Below are positions 31,358 to 39,936 of a stretch of 64,000 bases of DNA, in pieces. Numbering within the stretch: the first letter of the stretch is position 1; each line of letters begins with the position of its first letter. The stretch is from a bacterium. GTDB lineage: Bacteria > Bacteroidota > Bacteroidia > Flavobacteriales > Schleiferiaceae. The notes beneath the pieces are model-generated. The model was not told the origin of the DNA, ran no database searches, and worked only from the letters and a program-made list of their open reading frames with translations. The position numbers and the translations under genes are program-made. The stretch lies in the NCBI GenBank assembly GCA_016125155.1, contig WGMI01000012.1:62001-126000 (forward strand), read 5' to 3'.

Positions 31358-32779
31358 ATGGATTCATCCCCTTCACGCTCTGCCCAGCACCTCGAGGACC
31401 TCGTCCGCTTGCTCGGGGCCGATGTTGTCTTGCCACTTTCGGCCAACGAACGCTACGGGTCCGATATGACGGAAGACCTGTTTTTTCCCCCCGATGTCGT
31501 CGTGGTACCGAATACTGTGGAACAGGTGTCCCAATTGCTGCGCTGGTGCAACGAACGTCGAGTGCCCGTCGTGGCTCGGGGGGCGGGGACCGGATTGAGC
31601 GGAGGCGCTTTGGCCGTTCGGGCCGGGGTCTGTTTGAGCATGGAGCGATTCAACCGCATAGTCTCCATCGACGAAGCCAATTTTCAAGCGACGGTCGAAC
31701 CCGGGGTCATTAACTATGTGTTCCAGCAAGCGCTGGCAGAAAAAGGGCTGTTTTATCCCCCAGATCCCTCGAGTTGGGGCAGCAGCACCTTGGGGGGCAA
31801 TTTGGCGCACAATGCAGGAGGCCCCAAGGCGGTCAAATACGGGGTGACCAATGCCTACGTCCTCAACCTCGAAGTGGTATTGGCCGATGGAACCGTGATG
31901 TGGACAGGGGCCAATACGCTCAAGAACTCGACCGGCTACAACCTGACTCAGTTGTTCGTGGGGAGCGAGGGTACCTTGGGGGTCATCACCAAGGCCGTGT
32001 TTCGGTTGTTGCCCTTGCCACTACACAAGGTGTTGATTTTGGCACCTTTCGGTTCAGCGCAGCAGGCCTGTGCCTCGGTGGCGGCTCTGTTCAAGGCGGG
32101 GTTCAATCCCTGCGCCCTCGAGTTTATGGAGCGCGATGCCATCGAATATACCCTGCCGTATGTGCCCGATGCCCCCATTCGGCTCGAACAAGGGGTCGAA
32201 GCTCATTTGCTCATCGAATTCGACGGAAACGACCTCGGCGCCCTGACCGAACAAGCCTTGGGAGCGGCGGAATTGCTCACCGAACAGCACGGAGCCGGAG
32301 CGGTGCTCTTTGCCGACTCCGAAAAAGACCGGGAAGCCCTGTGGAAACTCCGCCGCAAGGTGGGCGAAGCAGTCAAGATGCATTCGGTATACAAAGAAGA
32401 AGACACCGTGGTTCCCCGTGCCCATTTGCCGGAATTGCTGGCAGGGGTTAAAGAAATCGGGAGCCGCTATGGGTTTCAATCGGTGTGTTACGGACATGCA
32501 GGAGACGGAAATCTGCACGTCAACATTCTGAAGGGCGATTTGAGCGAAGAGCGCTGGACCTCGGGACTCGACCCGGCCATCCGCGAAATTTTTGCGCTGT
32601 GCAAACGGTTGGGGGGGACATTGAGCGGAGAGCACGGGGTGGGCTGGGTTCAAAAGAGCTATTTGGAAGTGGTTCAGGCTCCGGAACACATCGAACTCCA
32701 GCGCCAGATCAAGCGGTTGTTTGACCCAAACAACATCCTGAATCCAGACAAAATATTTCCAACGGTGCGGGCTTTCTAA
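31358..32779 (+). CDS. FAD-linked oxidase, glycolate oxidase GlcD type
   Basis: The 473-residue flavoprotein matches the GlcD/D-lactate dehydrogenase group. Its FAD-binding PCMH domain shows VVARGAGTGLSGGAL and GGNLAHNAGGPKAVKYG. The cap/C-terminal domain has the metal-binding and catalytic block CYGHAGDGNLHVNI and the terminal SGEHGVGWVQKSYL. It oxidises a 2-hydroxy acid such as glycolate or D-lactate. The GlcE and GlcF partners of the E. coli enzyme are not adjacent, so either they lie elsewhere or this is a stand-alone D-lactate dehydrogenase. No signal peptide was found. The substrate is not decided by sequence. Confidence 0.93.
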   Translation: MDSSPSRSAQHLEDLVRLLGADVVLPLSANERYGSDMTEDLFFPPDVVVVPNTVEQVSQLLRWCNERRVPVVARGAGTGLSGGALAVRAGVCLSMERFNRIVSIDEANFQATVEPGVINYVFQQALAEKGLFYPPDPSSWGSSTLGGNLAHNAGGPKAVKYGVTNAYVLNLEVVLADGTVMWTGANTLKNSTGYNLTQLFVGSEGTLGVITKAVFRLLPLPLHKVLILAPFGSAQQACASVAALFKAGFNPCALEFMERDAIEYTLPYVPDAPIRLEQGVEAHLLIEFDGNDLGALTEQALGAAELLTEQHGAGAVLFADSEKDREALWKLRRKVGEAVKMHSVYKEEDTVVPRAHLPELLAGVKEIGSRYGFQSVCYGHAGDGNLHVNILKGDLSEERWTSGLDPAIREIFALCKRLGGTLSGEHGVGWVQKSYLEVVQAPEHIELQRQIKRLFDPNNILNPDKIFPTVRAF

Positions 32780-32809
32780 AAGGCCCGTGAGGCGTATGGT
32801 AGGAGCGTC

Positions 32810-32817
32810 TATATTTG
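32810..32817 (+). promoter_or_regulatory. Putative -7 box TATATTTG of secDF
   Basis: This exact TAnnTTTG match, followed by CCCC, lies 34 nt before the secDF ATG at 32852. That leaves a short leader with an AAAGG-type ribosome site (AAAAAGGTAA). No good -33 element is seen. Confidence 0.5.
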
Positions 32818-32851
32818 CCCCTCCGATAAAAATCCTTCCCTAAAAAGGTAA

Positions 32852-35800
32852 ATGATGCAGAATAAGGGTGTTATAAGGCTTTTCGCCATTCTTTTCGCCT
32901 TGGCGTGTCTCTATCAGCTTTCGTTCACCTATGTGAGTCGAAAGATTGAAAGCGATGCCAAATCGTTTGCCTCCGGAGATCCGATCAAGGAGAAGGCCTA
33001 TCTGGACAGCATGGCCAGCCAGGAGGTGTACAATGTGTTGGTCGACAAATTGACCTACAAAGAGGTCAAGGAGAAGGAACTCAACTTGGGACTCGACCTC
33101 CGGGGCGGGATGAACGTTATCCTCGAGGTACAGGTGCGCGACATTTTGTCGGCCCTGGTCGGAGACGCCAAAGACCCGGCCTTTGTTCAGGCGCTGAACA
33201 ATACAGACAAGGCCCTGGGCAACAGCCAGAGCGATTACCTCAGCGTCTTTTTGACCGAACTCCGCAAAGCGCGCCCCGGTACACCGCTCAACGACCCCAA
33301 GTTGTTCGGCACCAAGGCCATCAACGATGTGGTGGGCTTCAATGCCGACGATGCCAAAATCGAAGCCGAATTGAACGCTCAGATCGAAGCTTCGGTAGCC
33401 AATGTGTTTACCGTGCTTCGGGCGCGGATCGACCAGTTTGGCGTCGTTCAACCCAACATCCAGCGGCTCGAAAACAACGCGGGTCGCATTTTGGTTGAAC
33501 TGCCCGGGGTCAAAGATCCCGAGCGCGTAAAAAAACTGCTGCAGAGCACGGCCGAACTCGAGTTTTGGGATTTGTACGAGGGCGCTGAATTCCTCGGATT
33601 CTTGAATTCAGCCAACGAAAAATTAAAGGCGATCTATCCCGATCCCAAGGCCATCGACAGAACCGAGACCCCAGAGGCCGTGGCCGATCCGCTGGCCGAC
33701 ATCCAAGCCGTAGTAGACGATCCGCCGCAAACCGACAGTGCTTCTGCGGTGGCTGCGGCTCCCACCACCGATTCGCTCGAGACCGATTCTATTGGCGCTT
33801 CGGCCTACAACCCGCTGTTCAGTATTCTCTATCCCAACTACGACTTCGAAAACAACCGCGTAGGCCAAGGTCCGGTGTTGGGCACGGTCCTGATCAAGGA
33901 TACGGGTAAGGTGATGGAATACCTCAACCACCCTGCGGTGCGGGCGTTGTTGCCCGCCGAACAGCGGTATGCCCGATTTGTGTGGACGGCCAAGGTAGAG
34001 GGCAGCGGAGAAGCACTCAATTTGTTGGTGCTCAAATCCAACCGCGAAGACAAGGCGCCGTTGACGGGTGAAGTCATCGTCGACGCCCGCAACGACTTCG
34101 ACGAGCGCAACCAACCGAGTGTCACGATGCAGATGAACGCCATCGGTGCGCAAAAGTGGCAGGCCATGACCAAGGCGGCTGCGGCCCAAACTCCTCAACG
34201 CTCTGTAGCGGTGGTGCTCGATGGCTATGTGTATTCCTTCCCTCGCGTACAGGGCGAAATTCCTGGGGGCAATACCCAGATTACGGGCAGTTTTAGCGTA
34301 GAAGAGGCCATGGACTTGGCCAATATTCTCAAAGCCGGTAAGTTGCCTGCTCCCGCCCGGATCATTCAAGCCGATGTGGTCGGCCCCTCGCTCGGAAAAG
34401 AAGCGGTTCAAGCCGGTTTGTGGTCGTTTGCGGTGGCCATGCTCATCGTTTTGGCCTATATGATTTTCTATTACGGACAGGCGGGCATCGCGGCCAACGT
34501 GGCGTTGGTGGCCAATATGTTCTTCATCTTCGGCGTGTTGGCCTCATTGGGAGCCGTATTGACCCTTCCCGGTTTAGCGGGTATTGTGTTGACCATCGGT
34601 ATGGCGGTCGATGCCAACGTGCTCATTTTCGAACGGATCCGGGAAGAAATGCGGCACGGAAAAGGGTTGAGACTGGCCATTGAAGACGGGTACAAGCATG
34701 CGTACAGCTCGATCATCGACGCCAACGTAACCACCTTGATTACGGCGATTATTTTGGCCTATTTCGGAACCGGACCCATCCGTGGTTTTGCGACCACGTT
34801 GATTGTCGGCATTTTGTGCTCGATGTTCACGGCCATCTTCATCACCCGCTTGATTTTTGAATGGCAGTTGGGCCGCAAAAAGGACATTTCCTTTAGTACG
34901 GCGTTGACGTCCAATTGGTTCAGCAAAGTCAACATCGACTTTTTGGGCAAGCGCAAAATGGCCTACGGCATTTCGGGTGGGTTGATTCTCCTCGGATTGA
35001 TCAGCCTGTTCACCAAAGGACTCAACTACGGGGTCGATTTTGTCGGCGGCCGCAGCTATCAGGTGCGCTTTGATCAACCGGTCAACGCCCCGGAATTGCG
35101 CAATGCGTTGGCGGGCTATTTTGTCGATGCCTCGGGCAATCAGCAAGCCCCTGAAGTGAAGACCATCGGATCTGAAAATCAGGTGGTCATCACCACGAAG
35201 TTCAAAGTGGACGTTACGGGTCCCGAAGTGGAACAAGAGTTGATCGATAAGATGTACGAAGGCACCCGCCCGTTTTTTGCGACGGCCTTGGACAAGGACG
35301 CCTTTTTGGACGAGGCCAACGGCTTGGGTCTGATGAGCCAGCGCCAAGTGGGGCCCACCATTGCCGACGACATCAAGCAAAGCGCGGTTTGGTCGGTGTT
35401 GATTTCGCTGGCGTTTATCTTTTTGTACATCCTGCTTCGATTCTCCAAGCTCCAATTCAGTTTGGGTGCTGTGGCCGCCTTGTTCCACGACGTGCTCTTG
35501 GTTTTGGGCATTTTCTCGATCGGTTATGGCATCCTTCCTTTCAGCCTCGAAATCGATCAGGCCTTTATTGCCGCTATTTTGACGGTGATCGGGTATTCGC
35601 TCAACGACACCGTGGTGGTGTTTGACCGGATTCGGGAATACTTCAATACCCACAGCAAGCGCATGGGGATGAAGCCGCTCATCAACGAGGCCTTGAACCA
35701 GACCCTCAGCCGTACGCTGAACACTTCGTTTACCACTTTGATTGTTATTGCCATCATCTTTGTCTTCGGTGGAGAAGTAATCCGGGGCTTTATGTTCGCC

Positions 35801-35908
35801 CTGTTGGTGGGCATCGTGGTCGGAACCTATTCCTCGCTGTTTGTGGCCGCTCCGTTGATGTACGACACCTTGCCCAAGGGGGAGAAGTCAGAAGAAGATA
35901 AGGCCTAA
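32852..35908 (+). CDS. secDF: Fused protein translocase subunit SecDF
   Basis: SecDF helps the Sec channel export proteins by using the proton gradient. Here the two subunits are one 1018-residue chain with twelve membrane segments, the common arrangement in Bacteroidota. The SecD half has the first helix, DLRGGMNVILEV, the P1 head domain and the SecD/SecF membrane block with GMAVDANVLIFERIREE. The SecF half has GVDFVGGRSYQVRF and GYSLNDTVVVFDRIREYF. A long insert at about 270-300, rich in Ala, Asp and Thr, separates parts of the periplasmic head. The gene stands alone with its own promoter and a strong terminator. Confidence 0.97.
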   Translation: MMQNKGVIRLFAILFALACLYQLSFTYVSRKIESDAKSFASGDPIKEKAYLDSMASQEVYNVLVDKLTYKEVKEKELNLGLDLRGGMNVILEVQVRDILSALVGDAKDPAFVQALNNTDKALGNSQSDYLSVFLTELRKARPGTPLNDPKLFGTKAINDVVGFNADDAKIEAELNAQIEASVANVFTVLRARIDQFGVVQPNIQRLENNAGRILVELPGVKDPERVKKLLQSTAELEFWDLYEGAEFLGFLNSANEKLKAIYPDPKAIDRTETPEAVADPLADIQAVVDDPPQTDSASAVAAAPTTDSLETDSIGASAYNPLFSILYPNYDFENNRVGQGPVLGTVLIKDTGKVMEYLNHPAVRALLPAEQRYARFVWTAKVEGSGEALNLLVLKSNREDKAPLTGEVIVDARNDFDERNQPSVTMQMNAIGAQKWQAMTKAAAAQTPQRSVAVVLDGYVYSFPRVQGEIPGGNTQITGSFSVEEAMDLANILKAGKLPAPARIIQADVVGPSLGKEAVQAGLWSFAVAMLIVLAYMIFYYGQAGIAANVALVANMFFIFGVLASLGAVLTLPGLAGIVLTIGMAVDANVLIFERIREEMRHGKGLRLAIEDGYKHAYSSIIDANVTTLITAIILAYFGTGPIRGFATTLIVGILCSMFTAIFITRLIFEWQLGRKKDISFSTALTSNWFSKVNIDFLGKRKMAYGISGGLILLGLISLFTKGLNYGVDFVGGRSYQVRFDQPVNAPELRNALAGYFVDASGNQQAPEVKTIGSENQVVITTKFKVDVTGPEVEQELIDKMYEGTRPFFATALDKDAFLDEANGLGLMSQRQVGPTIADDIKQSAVWSVLISLAFIFLYILLRFSKLQFSLGAVAALFHDVLLVLGIFSIGYGILPFSLEIDQAFIAAILTVIGYSLNDTVVVFDRIREYFNTHSKRMGMKPLINEALNQTLSRTLNTSFTTLIVIAIIFVFGGEVIRGFMFALLVGIVVGTYSSLFVAAPLMYDTLPKGEKSEEDKA

Positions 35909-35928
35909 AAAAACCGTATTGATGTTCG

Positions 35929-35958
35929 AAAAGCCCTTCTCGTCGAGAGGGGCTTTTT
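35929..35958 (+). terminator. Rho-independent terminator after secDF
   Basis: AAGCCCTTCT at 35931-35940 pairs with AGAGGGGCTT, with one G-U pair, and is followed by six T residues. It lies about 22 nt after the secDF stop. Confidence 0.85.
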
Positions 35959-36562
35959 TATGGAATGAGGGACAGCCGACGATTTCAAAGAGGTTCTCCT
36001 TTTGAATCAAAAGAATAGGGGTGCACGGTGTTGGAAAATGTTTCGCACTTTGATGGGATAACCCGAGGAGCGCATGATGAAGTTGTGTTAACGCATGGGT
36101 ATGTCATTCATCAACAGCATTATACCATATTCGGATTGCGGATAGGGGATGGGGTTGAGCATCAGCGAAGCGCGAAAATTGAATAGACCGAGAGCCGTGG
36201 TTTATGGTCTCTGAAAGTATTTAATGCGTTCATAAGTAAGTAGTTACTAAAGCAGTTCACTTCCCATGCCCTGAGATCCGATCCCAAGTTGTTACTTGAA
36301 AGCGATTCTCGACCTCCGCTCCGCGCATCCCGATACATTGGACCGATTGTGCGCATCTGACAAGAACCCCTTTTCGAAGCGCCGTTTCCCGGTCTGTTCC
36401 ATGTTCTGATGGAAGAATTTTCGAAGAATTTTGAGTGTGCGCATCTCGGCCTTGTTCGTACAACAATACTCTGCGGGACCTCTCCCCGGGCATGACGTCG
36501 TTTCTGGCATCCTCTGAGTCGAGCAGGTCGAAACCTCAGGACAATTTCCTCGGTCCCCAAGC
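35959..36562. other. Intergenic region between secDF and queE
   Basis: About 600 nt follow the secDF terminator. A plus-strand frame at 36028-36186 (VLENVSHFDGITRGAHDE start) and minus frames at 36162-36587 are open but match no family I know. Base composition drifts and there is no codon-bias signal. I see no tRNA-like cloverleaf. It may hold the queE promoter and remnants of a lost gene. Confidence 0.35.
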
Positions 36563-36598
36563 ATGCAGCACCGAACTTTGCCCGCAACAGAGAAGACC

Positions 36599-37243
36599 AT
36601 GAAGCAGTGGGCGGTTGAACCCGGTGTGCAAGAGCAAATGGAGTTGGGGCTGATGCTCCCGCTCATGGAGACATTTTATACCGTCCAGGGCGAAGGGGCG
36701 CACACCGGGCGCTCGGCTTGGTTTATTCGGCTGGGAGGCTGCGATGTAGGCTGCCATTGGTGCGATGTCAAAGAAAGCTGGGATGCGTCCCTCCACCCGT
36801 TGACCTCGCTCGTTGAAATAGTGGAGGGAATCGATCCTCGGGCGCAAACGGTGGTGGTCACAGGGGGCGAGCCCTTGCTCTGGAAACTCGATCCCTTGAC
36901 GGAGGCGCTCAAGAGTCGGGGATTGGCCGTACACATCGAAACCAGCGGTGCCCATCCGTTTAGCGGCCAATGGGATTGGATTTGCCTGTCGCCCAAGAAG
37001 TTTCAACCCCCCGTGCCCGAAGCCTACGCTTTGGCGCAAGAATTGAAGGTTATTGTATACCACAAGTCCGATTTGGCCTGGGCCGAAGAACACGCCGCAC
37101 GGGTGGGTCCGGGCTGCGCCCTGTTTCTGCAGCCCGAATGGAGCCGGCGCGAAACGGTCGCTCCTTTGTTGGTCGAATACGTACAAGAACGCCCCCAATG
37201 GAGAATCTCGATTCAAACCCACAAATACCTGCGCATACCGTGA
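36599..37243 (+). CDS. queE: 7-carboxy-7-deazaguanine synthase
   Basis: QueE is a radical-SAM enzyme that makes 7-carboxy-7-deazaguanine for queuosine. From the ATG at 36599 it has 214 residues. The upstream ATG at 36563 adds 12 residues of no family character. The cluster-binding cysteines are C48, C52 and C55 in GGCDVGCHWCD. The usual FYTVQGEGAHTGRSA opening, the VVTGGEPLLW block and the HIETSGAHP strand are all present. The 3' end overlaps the GTG of the PorE-like gene. The tgt gene at 57.7-58.8 kb uses the end product of the same pathway. Confidence 0.93.
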   Translation: MKQWAVEPGVQEQMELGLMLPLMETFYTVQGEGAHTGRSAWFIRLGGCDVGCHWCDVKESWDASLHPLTSLVEIVEGIDPRAQTVVVTGGEPLLWKLDPLTEALKSRGLAVHIETSGAHPFSGQWDWICLSPKKFQPPVPEAYALAQELKVIVYHKSDLAWAEEHAARVGPGCALFLQPEWSRRETVAPLLVEYVQERPQWRISIQTHKYLRIP

Positions 37244-39150
37244 AATCGCTGTCGGTATGGCCCAGCGTTGGGTTTTGGTGGGGATGTGGATTCTTGCTGT
37301 TCCTCTTTGGATCTCCGCTTCAAGCCCAAGATTCCAAGGCGCTCAAGGCCTACAACAAAGCGCGGGAGGCCTATGCTCGGGGCGAGACAGAAGTAGCCTT
37401 GGATTGGGTAGACGAGGCCTTGGACAAAGACCCTGGATTTGCAGATCCGGCCCTGTTTGCAGGCGATGTCTGCACCCGCGCCCAACAGACCGAACGCGCT
37501 CAAGCGTATTACGATCGGGCCTGGAAAGCACGCCCCGTGGGGTTGGTGGCGTACCGCATTGCGGAATCCAGCTTTGAATCCGGTCTTTATGAACGCGCAG
37601 AGCGTTTTTACAGGGCCTATCTCGAAGCGCCCGATCGGCGATCGCCCTACATCGAGCAATGTGAGCGCGGCCTGCTCAATGCGCGCTTTTCCCTGAGCAG
37701 CCTCGCCCAGCAGCGCGACCTCAACATCCGCAATCTGGGCCCGAACATCAACACCCCGGCCATGGAGTACTTCCCGACCATTTCGGTCGATGGTACGGTG
37801 TTGGTGTACACATTTCGCGATACAACCTCGCTTAAAAAAGACGAAGACTTCAAACAGAGTATCTGGAATGGGGTAGAATGGGAAAAGTCTGAATTCCTCC
37901 AAGGCCGCATTAACACCCGAGACAACGAAGGGGCCCAGTGCATTTCGGCCGACGGTCGATTTTTGGTGTTTACGGGGTGCAATCGGGCGGACGGCAAGGG
38001 CAGTTGCGATTTGTATTATGCGTCGCTCGGACCCGATGGGCAATGGAGCGAACCGCGAAATCTGGGCGACAGCATCAATACGGGGCAATGGGAAACCCAG
38101 CCGAGCTTGACCGCCGATGCCTCGGCACTCTATTTTATTCGGGGCAAGAACAAGGACAAATCGATCAGCGACATTTATGTGTCTTATCGGCGCTCGGACG
38201 GTCGATTTTCGAAAGCGGTGCGCTTGCCCGAGCCCATCAACACCCCCGAAATCGAATCGACCCCCTTTATTCATTTCGACGGGCGCAGCTTGTTTTTCGC
38301 TTCAAAAGGACACGTCGGCATGGGGGGACTCGACTTTTTCATGAGCCGTATGGACGAAATGGGAACGTGGTCCAAACCCATCAATCTAGGCGCCCCGATC
38401 AACGGCCCCGGAGATCAGTCAGGACTGGTGGTCGGGGCCGATGGTGCCACCGCTTTTTTTGGATCCGACAACCATCCGCAAGGCTTCGGCAGTTTTGATT
38501 TGTACACGTTTTCCTTGCCCGATTCGCTGCGGGCCTTGCCGACCCAGTGGATCAAAGGCGCGGTGGTTTCGGCCGAGACCGGCAAACCCCTCCGGGCCGA
38601 AGTCACCTGGACGCGCATCAGCGACGGAAAGGTCTTTTTTCAAGGGTCTACCTTGGCCGATGGATTGTTTACGGCCACGGCACCTACCGGAGCCGAATAC
38701 GCGCTTTCAGTCGAGGCAGAAGGGCATTTGTTCTATTCTTCCCATCACAATCTCACTTCTGAAACCCCTCAAGCCGAACGGATTGTGGCCCGTCTGCAAC
38801 CCCTCAAATCGGGCTCGCTGTTGCGGCTCAACAATGTGTTTTTCGCGACCGCATCGGCGGCCCTGCGTCCGGAATCTCAGGTCGAGTTGGACCGCGTAGT
38901 ACGACTGCTCCAGGCTCATCCGCATCTGCGAATTCGCATCGAAGGGCATACCGACAGCGATGGAGACGCCCCAGCCAATCAAGGGTTGAGCGAACGCCGG
39001 GCCCAAAGCGTCATGGAGTATTTGGTCGAAGGCGGTATCGAACACACGCGATTGGAGCGCAAAGGCTTTGGGGAAACGGCCCCCATCGACACCAACGAAA
39101 CCGCATCGGGGCGGCAAAACAACCGGAGAACCGAAATTCGGATTCTGTAG
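37240..39150 (+). CDS. OmpA-family outer-membrane protein, PorE-like (TPR, propeller, CRD, OmpA)
   Basis: I take the GTG at 37240, which overlaps the queE stop (GTGA) and starts directly before a signal peptide (GFLLFLFGSPLQAQ). An ATG at 37198 is possible. The 636-residue protein has TPR helices (about 30-130), PD40/WD-like propeller blades with GxxDLYYASLGPDGQWSEP-type repeats (about 165-430), a carboxypeptidase regulatory-like beta domain (about 440-520) and a C-terminal OmpA peptidoglycan-binding domain (about 530-636, with IEGHTDSDGD and GLSERRAQSVMEYL). This exact order is that of PorE, a type IX secretion component that anchors the system to peptidoglycan. PorE of Porphyromonas is a lipoprotein. 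This one has no lipobox Cys. Other OmpA/PD40 proteins share parts of the layout. Confidence 0.82.
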   Translation: MKSLSVWPSVGFWWGCGFLLFLFGSPLQAQDSKALKAYNKAREAYARGETEVALDWVDEALDKDPGFADPALFAGDVCTRAQQTERAQAYYDRAWKARPVGLVAYRIAESSFESGLYERAERFYRAYLEAPDRRSPYIEQCERGLLNARFSLSSLAQQRDLNIRNLGPNINTPAMEYFPTISVDGTVLVYTFRDTTSLKKDEDFKQSIWNGVEWEKSEFLQGRINTRDNEGAQCISADGRFLVFTGCNRADGKGSCDLYYASLGPDGQWSEPRNLGDSINTGQWETQPSLTADASALYFIRGKNKDKSISDIYVSYRRSDGRFSKAVRLPEPINTPEIESTPFIHFDGRSLFFASKGHVGMGGLDFFMSRMDEMGTWSKPINLGAPINGPGDQSGLVVGADGATAFFGSDNHPQGFGSFDLYTFSLPDSLRALPTQWIKGAVVSAETGKPLRAEVTWTRISDGKVFFQGSTLADGLFTATAPTGAEYALSVEAEGHLFYSSHHNLTSETPQAERIVARLQPLKSGSLLRLNNVFFATASAALRPESQVELDRVVRLLQAHPHLRIRIEGHTDSDGDAPANQGLSERRAQSVMEYLVEGGIEHTRLERKGFGETAPIDTNETASGRQNNRRTEIRIL

Positions 39151-39155
39151 AACGA

Positions 39156-39180
39156 AAAAAGCGGCCGAAAAGACCGCTTT
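39156..39180. terminator. Bidirectional hairpin terminator
   Basis: AAAGCGG at 39158-39164 pairs with CCGCTTT at 39174-39180. On the minus strand the hairpin is followed by six T residues, so it ends the small barrel gene (39201-39860) strongly. On the plus strand only three T residues follow, so termination after the PorE-like gene is weaker. Confidence 0.75.
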
Positions 39181-39200
39181 AGCCTAGAAAAAAGGGGGTG

Positions 39201-39860
39201 TTAGTTGCCCAGATTCAAATTCAATCCGCCCATAAAGCCGAATTGAAGAATATCAGAATAGCCTCCGGCTCCCACATCGACCCCACCAGTTCCAATCGAG
39301 AAACCGGCGCCGAAATCGCGGATGGGCACCTGGAGCGAGGTCATCAGTTTGATGCCCACTTTGTCGCTAAGATTGTGGTCGTACCACAAATGCAGTCCGG
39401 TGGCAAACAACGTCTCTGAAGCCGAAGGATAGCGGTCGTCACTGATTTCTCCTACGGCAGCCCCCAACATCAAGGCCCCGTTCACGCTGCCATTCCCGAC
39501 CATCGCGCGGCGGATGATCCCCGCAGTAATAAAGTGGACGTTGGCATCGAAACGCACGTCGTATTTGTTGTTCGGAAGTTCATCGGACGGAATATAGATC
39601 GACCGAGCTTCAACAAAAGTGGGGTTGATGGTATACATGATGCCGAACCCGATTGCATCATTGACAAAGAAGTTCAGCATGCCTCCATAGTTGCCCCCGC
39701 CGTCAAAACGGCCGTCGCCCCCGGAGACTGTCCATTTGTCCCCAAAAACATAACCGCCCAAGGCCACGAGTTGGGGGCCGGTTTGGGCTTGGAGAACAGG
39801 CGCAGTCCCTGCACAGAAGGTCATTGCGATAACGGTTTTTCTCAAAATCGACTTGTTCAT
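39201..39860 (-). CDS. Small outer-membrane beta-barrel protein
   Basis: The ATG at 39860 starts a clean signal peptide (LRKTVIAMTFCAGTAP, cut after LQAQ), so I reject the longer open frame that reaches 39980. The 219-residue mature part alternates Gly/Asn/Asp turns with amphipathic strands (ALGGYVFGDKWTVSGG, GFGIMYTINPTF, TGLHLWYDHNL), as in 8-stranded outer-membrane barrels. The end, GFMGGLNLNLGN, lacks the usual terminal Phe. The function is unknown. A TACCTTCG box lies about 29 nt upstream. Confidence 0.78.
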   Translation of the reverse strand: MNKSILRKTVIAMTFCAGTAPVLQAQTGPQLVALGGYVFGDKWTVSGGDGRFDGGGNYGGMLNFFVNDAIGFGIMYTINPTFVEARSIYIPSDELPNNKYDVRFDANVHFITAGIIRRAMVGNGSVNGALMLGAAVGEISDDRYPSASETLFATGLHLWYDHNLSDKVGIKLMTSLQVPIRDFGAGFSIGTGGVDVGAGGYSDILQFGFMGGLNLNLGN

Positions 39861-39889
39861 GGTGCGTTTCTTAGGTTGTATTGGTCGCG

Positions 39890-39897
39890 CGAAGGTA
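39890..39897 (-). promoter_or_regulatory. Putative -7 box TACCTTCG of the small barrel gene
   Basis: One mismatch to TAnnTTTG on the minus strand, 29 nt before the ATG at 39860. The same TTCG variant precedes pruA, nadC and the gene at 48157-48771. Confidence 0.3.
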
Positions 39898-39936
39898 ATC
39901 AAGTCTTCAAAGTGTGTCGGAATCTTCCGAAGCCCA

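Noticed and set aside
34574-35653. Minus-strand open frame of 359 codons opposite secDF
   Set aside because: It is antisense to the SecD/SecF membrane blocks and has the charged, low-complexity look of a shadow frame.
36162-36587. Minus-strand frame of 141 codons before queE
   Set aside because: No motif, no start context and Cys/Arg-rich composition typical of a random frame.
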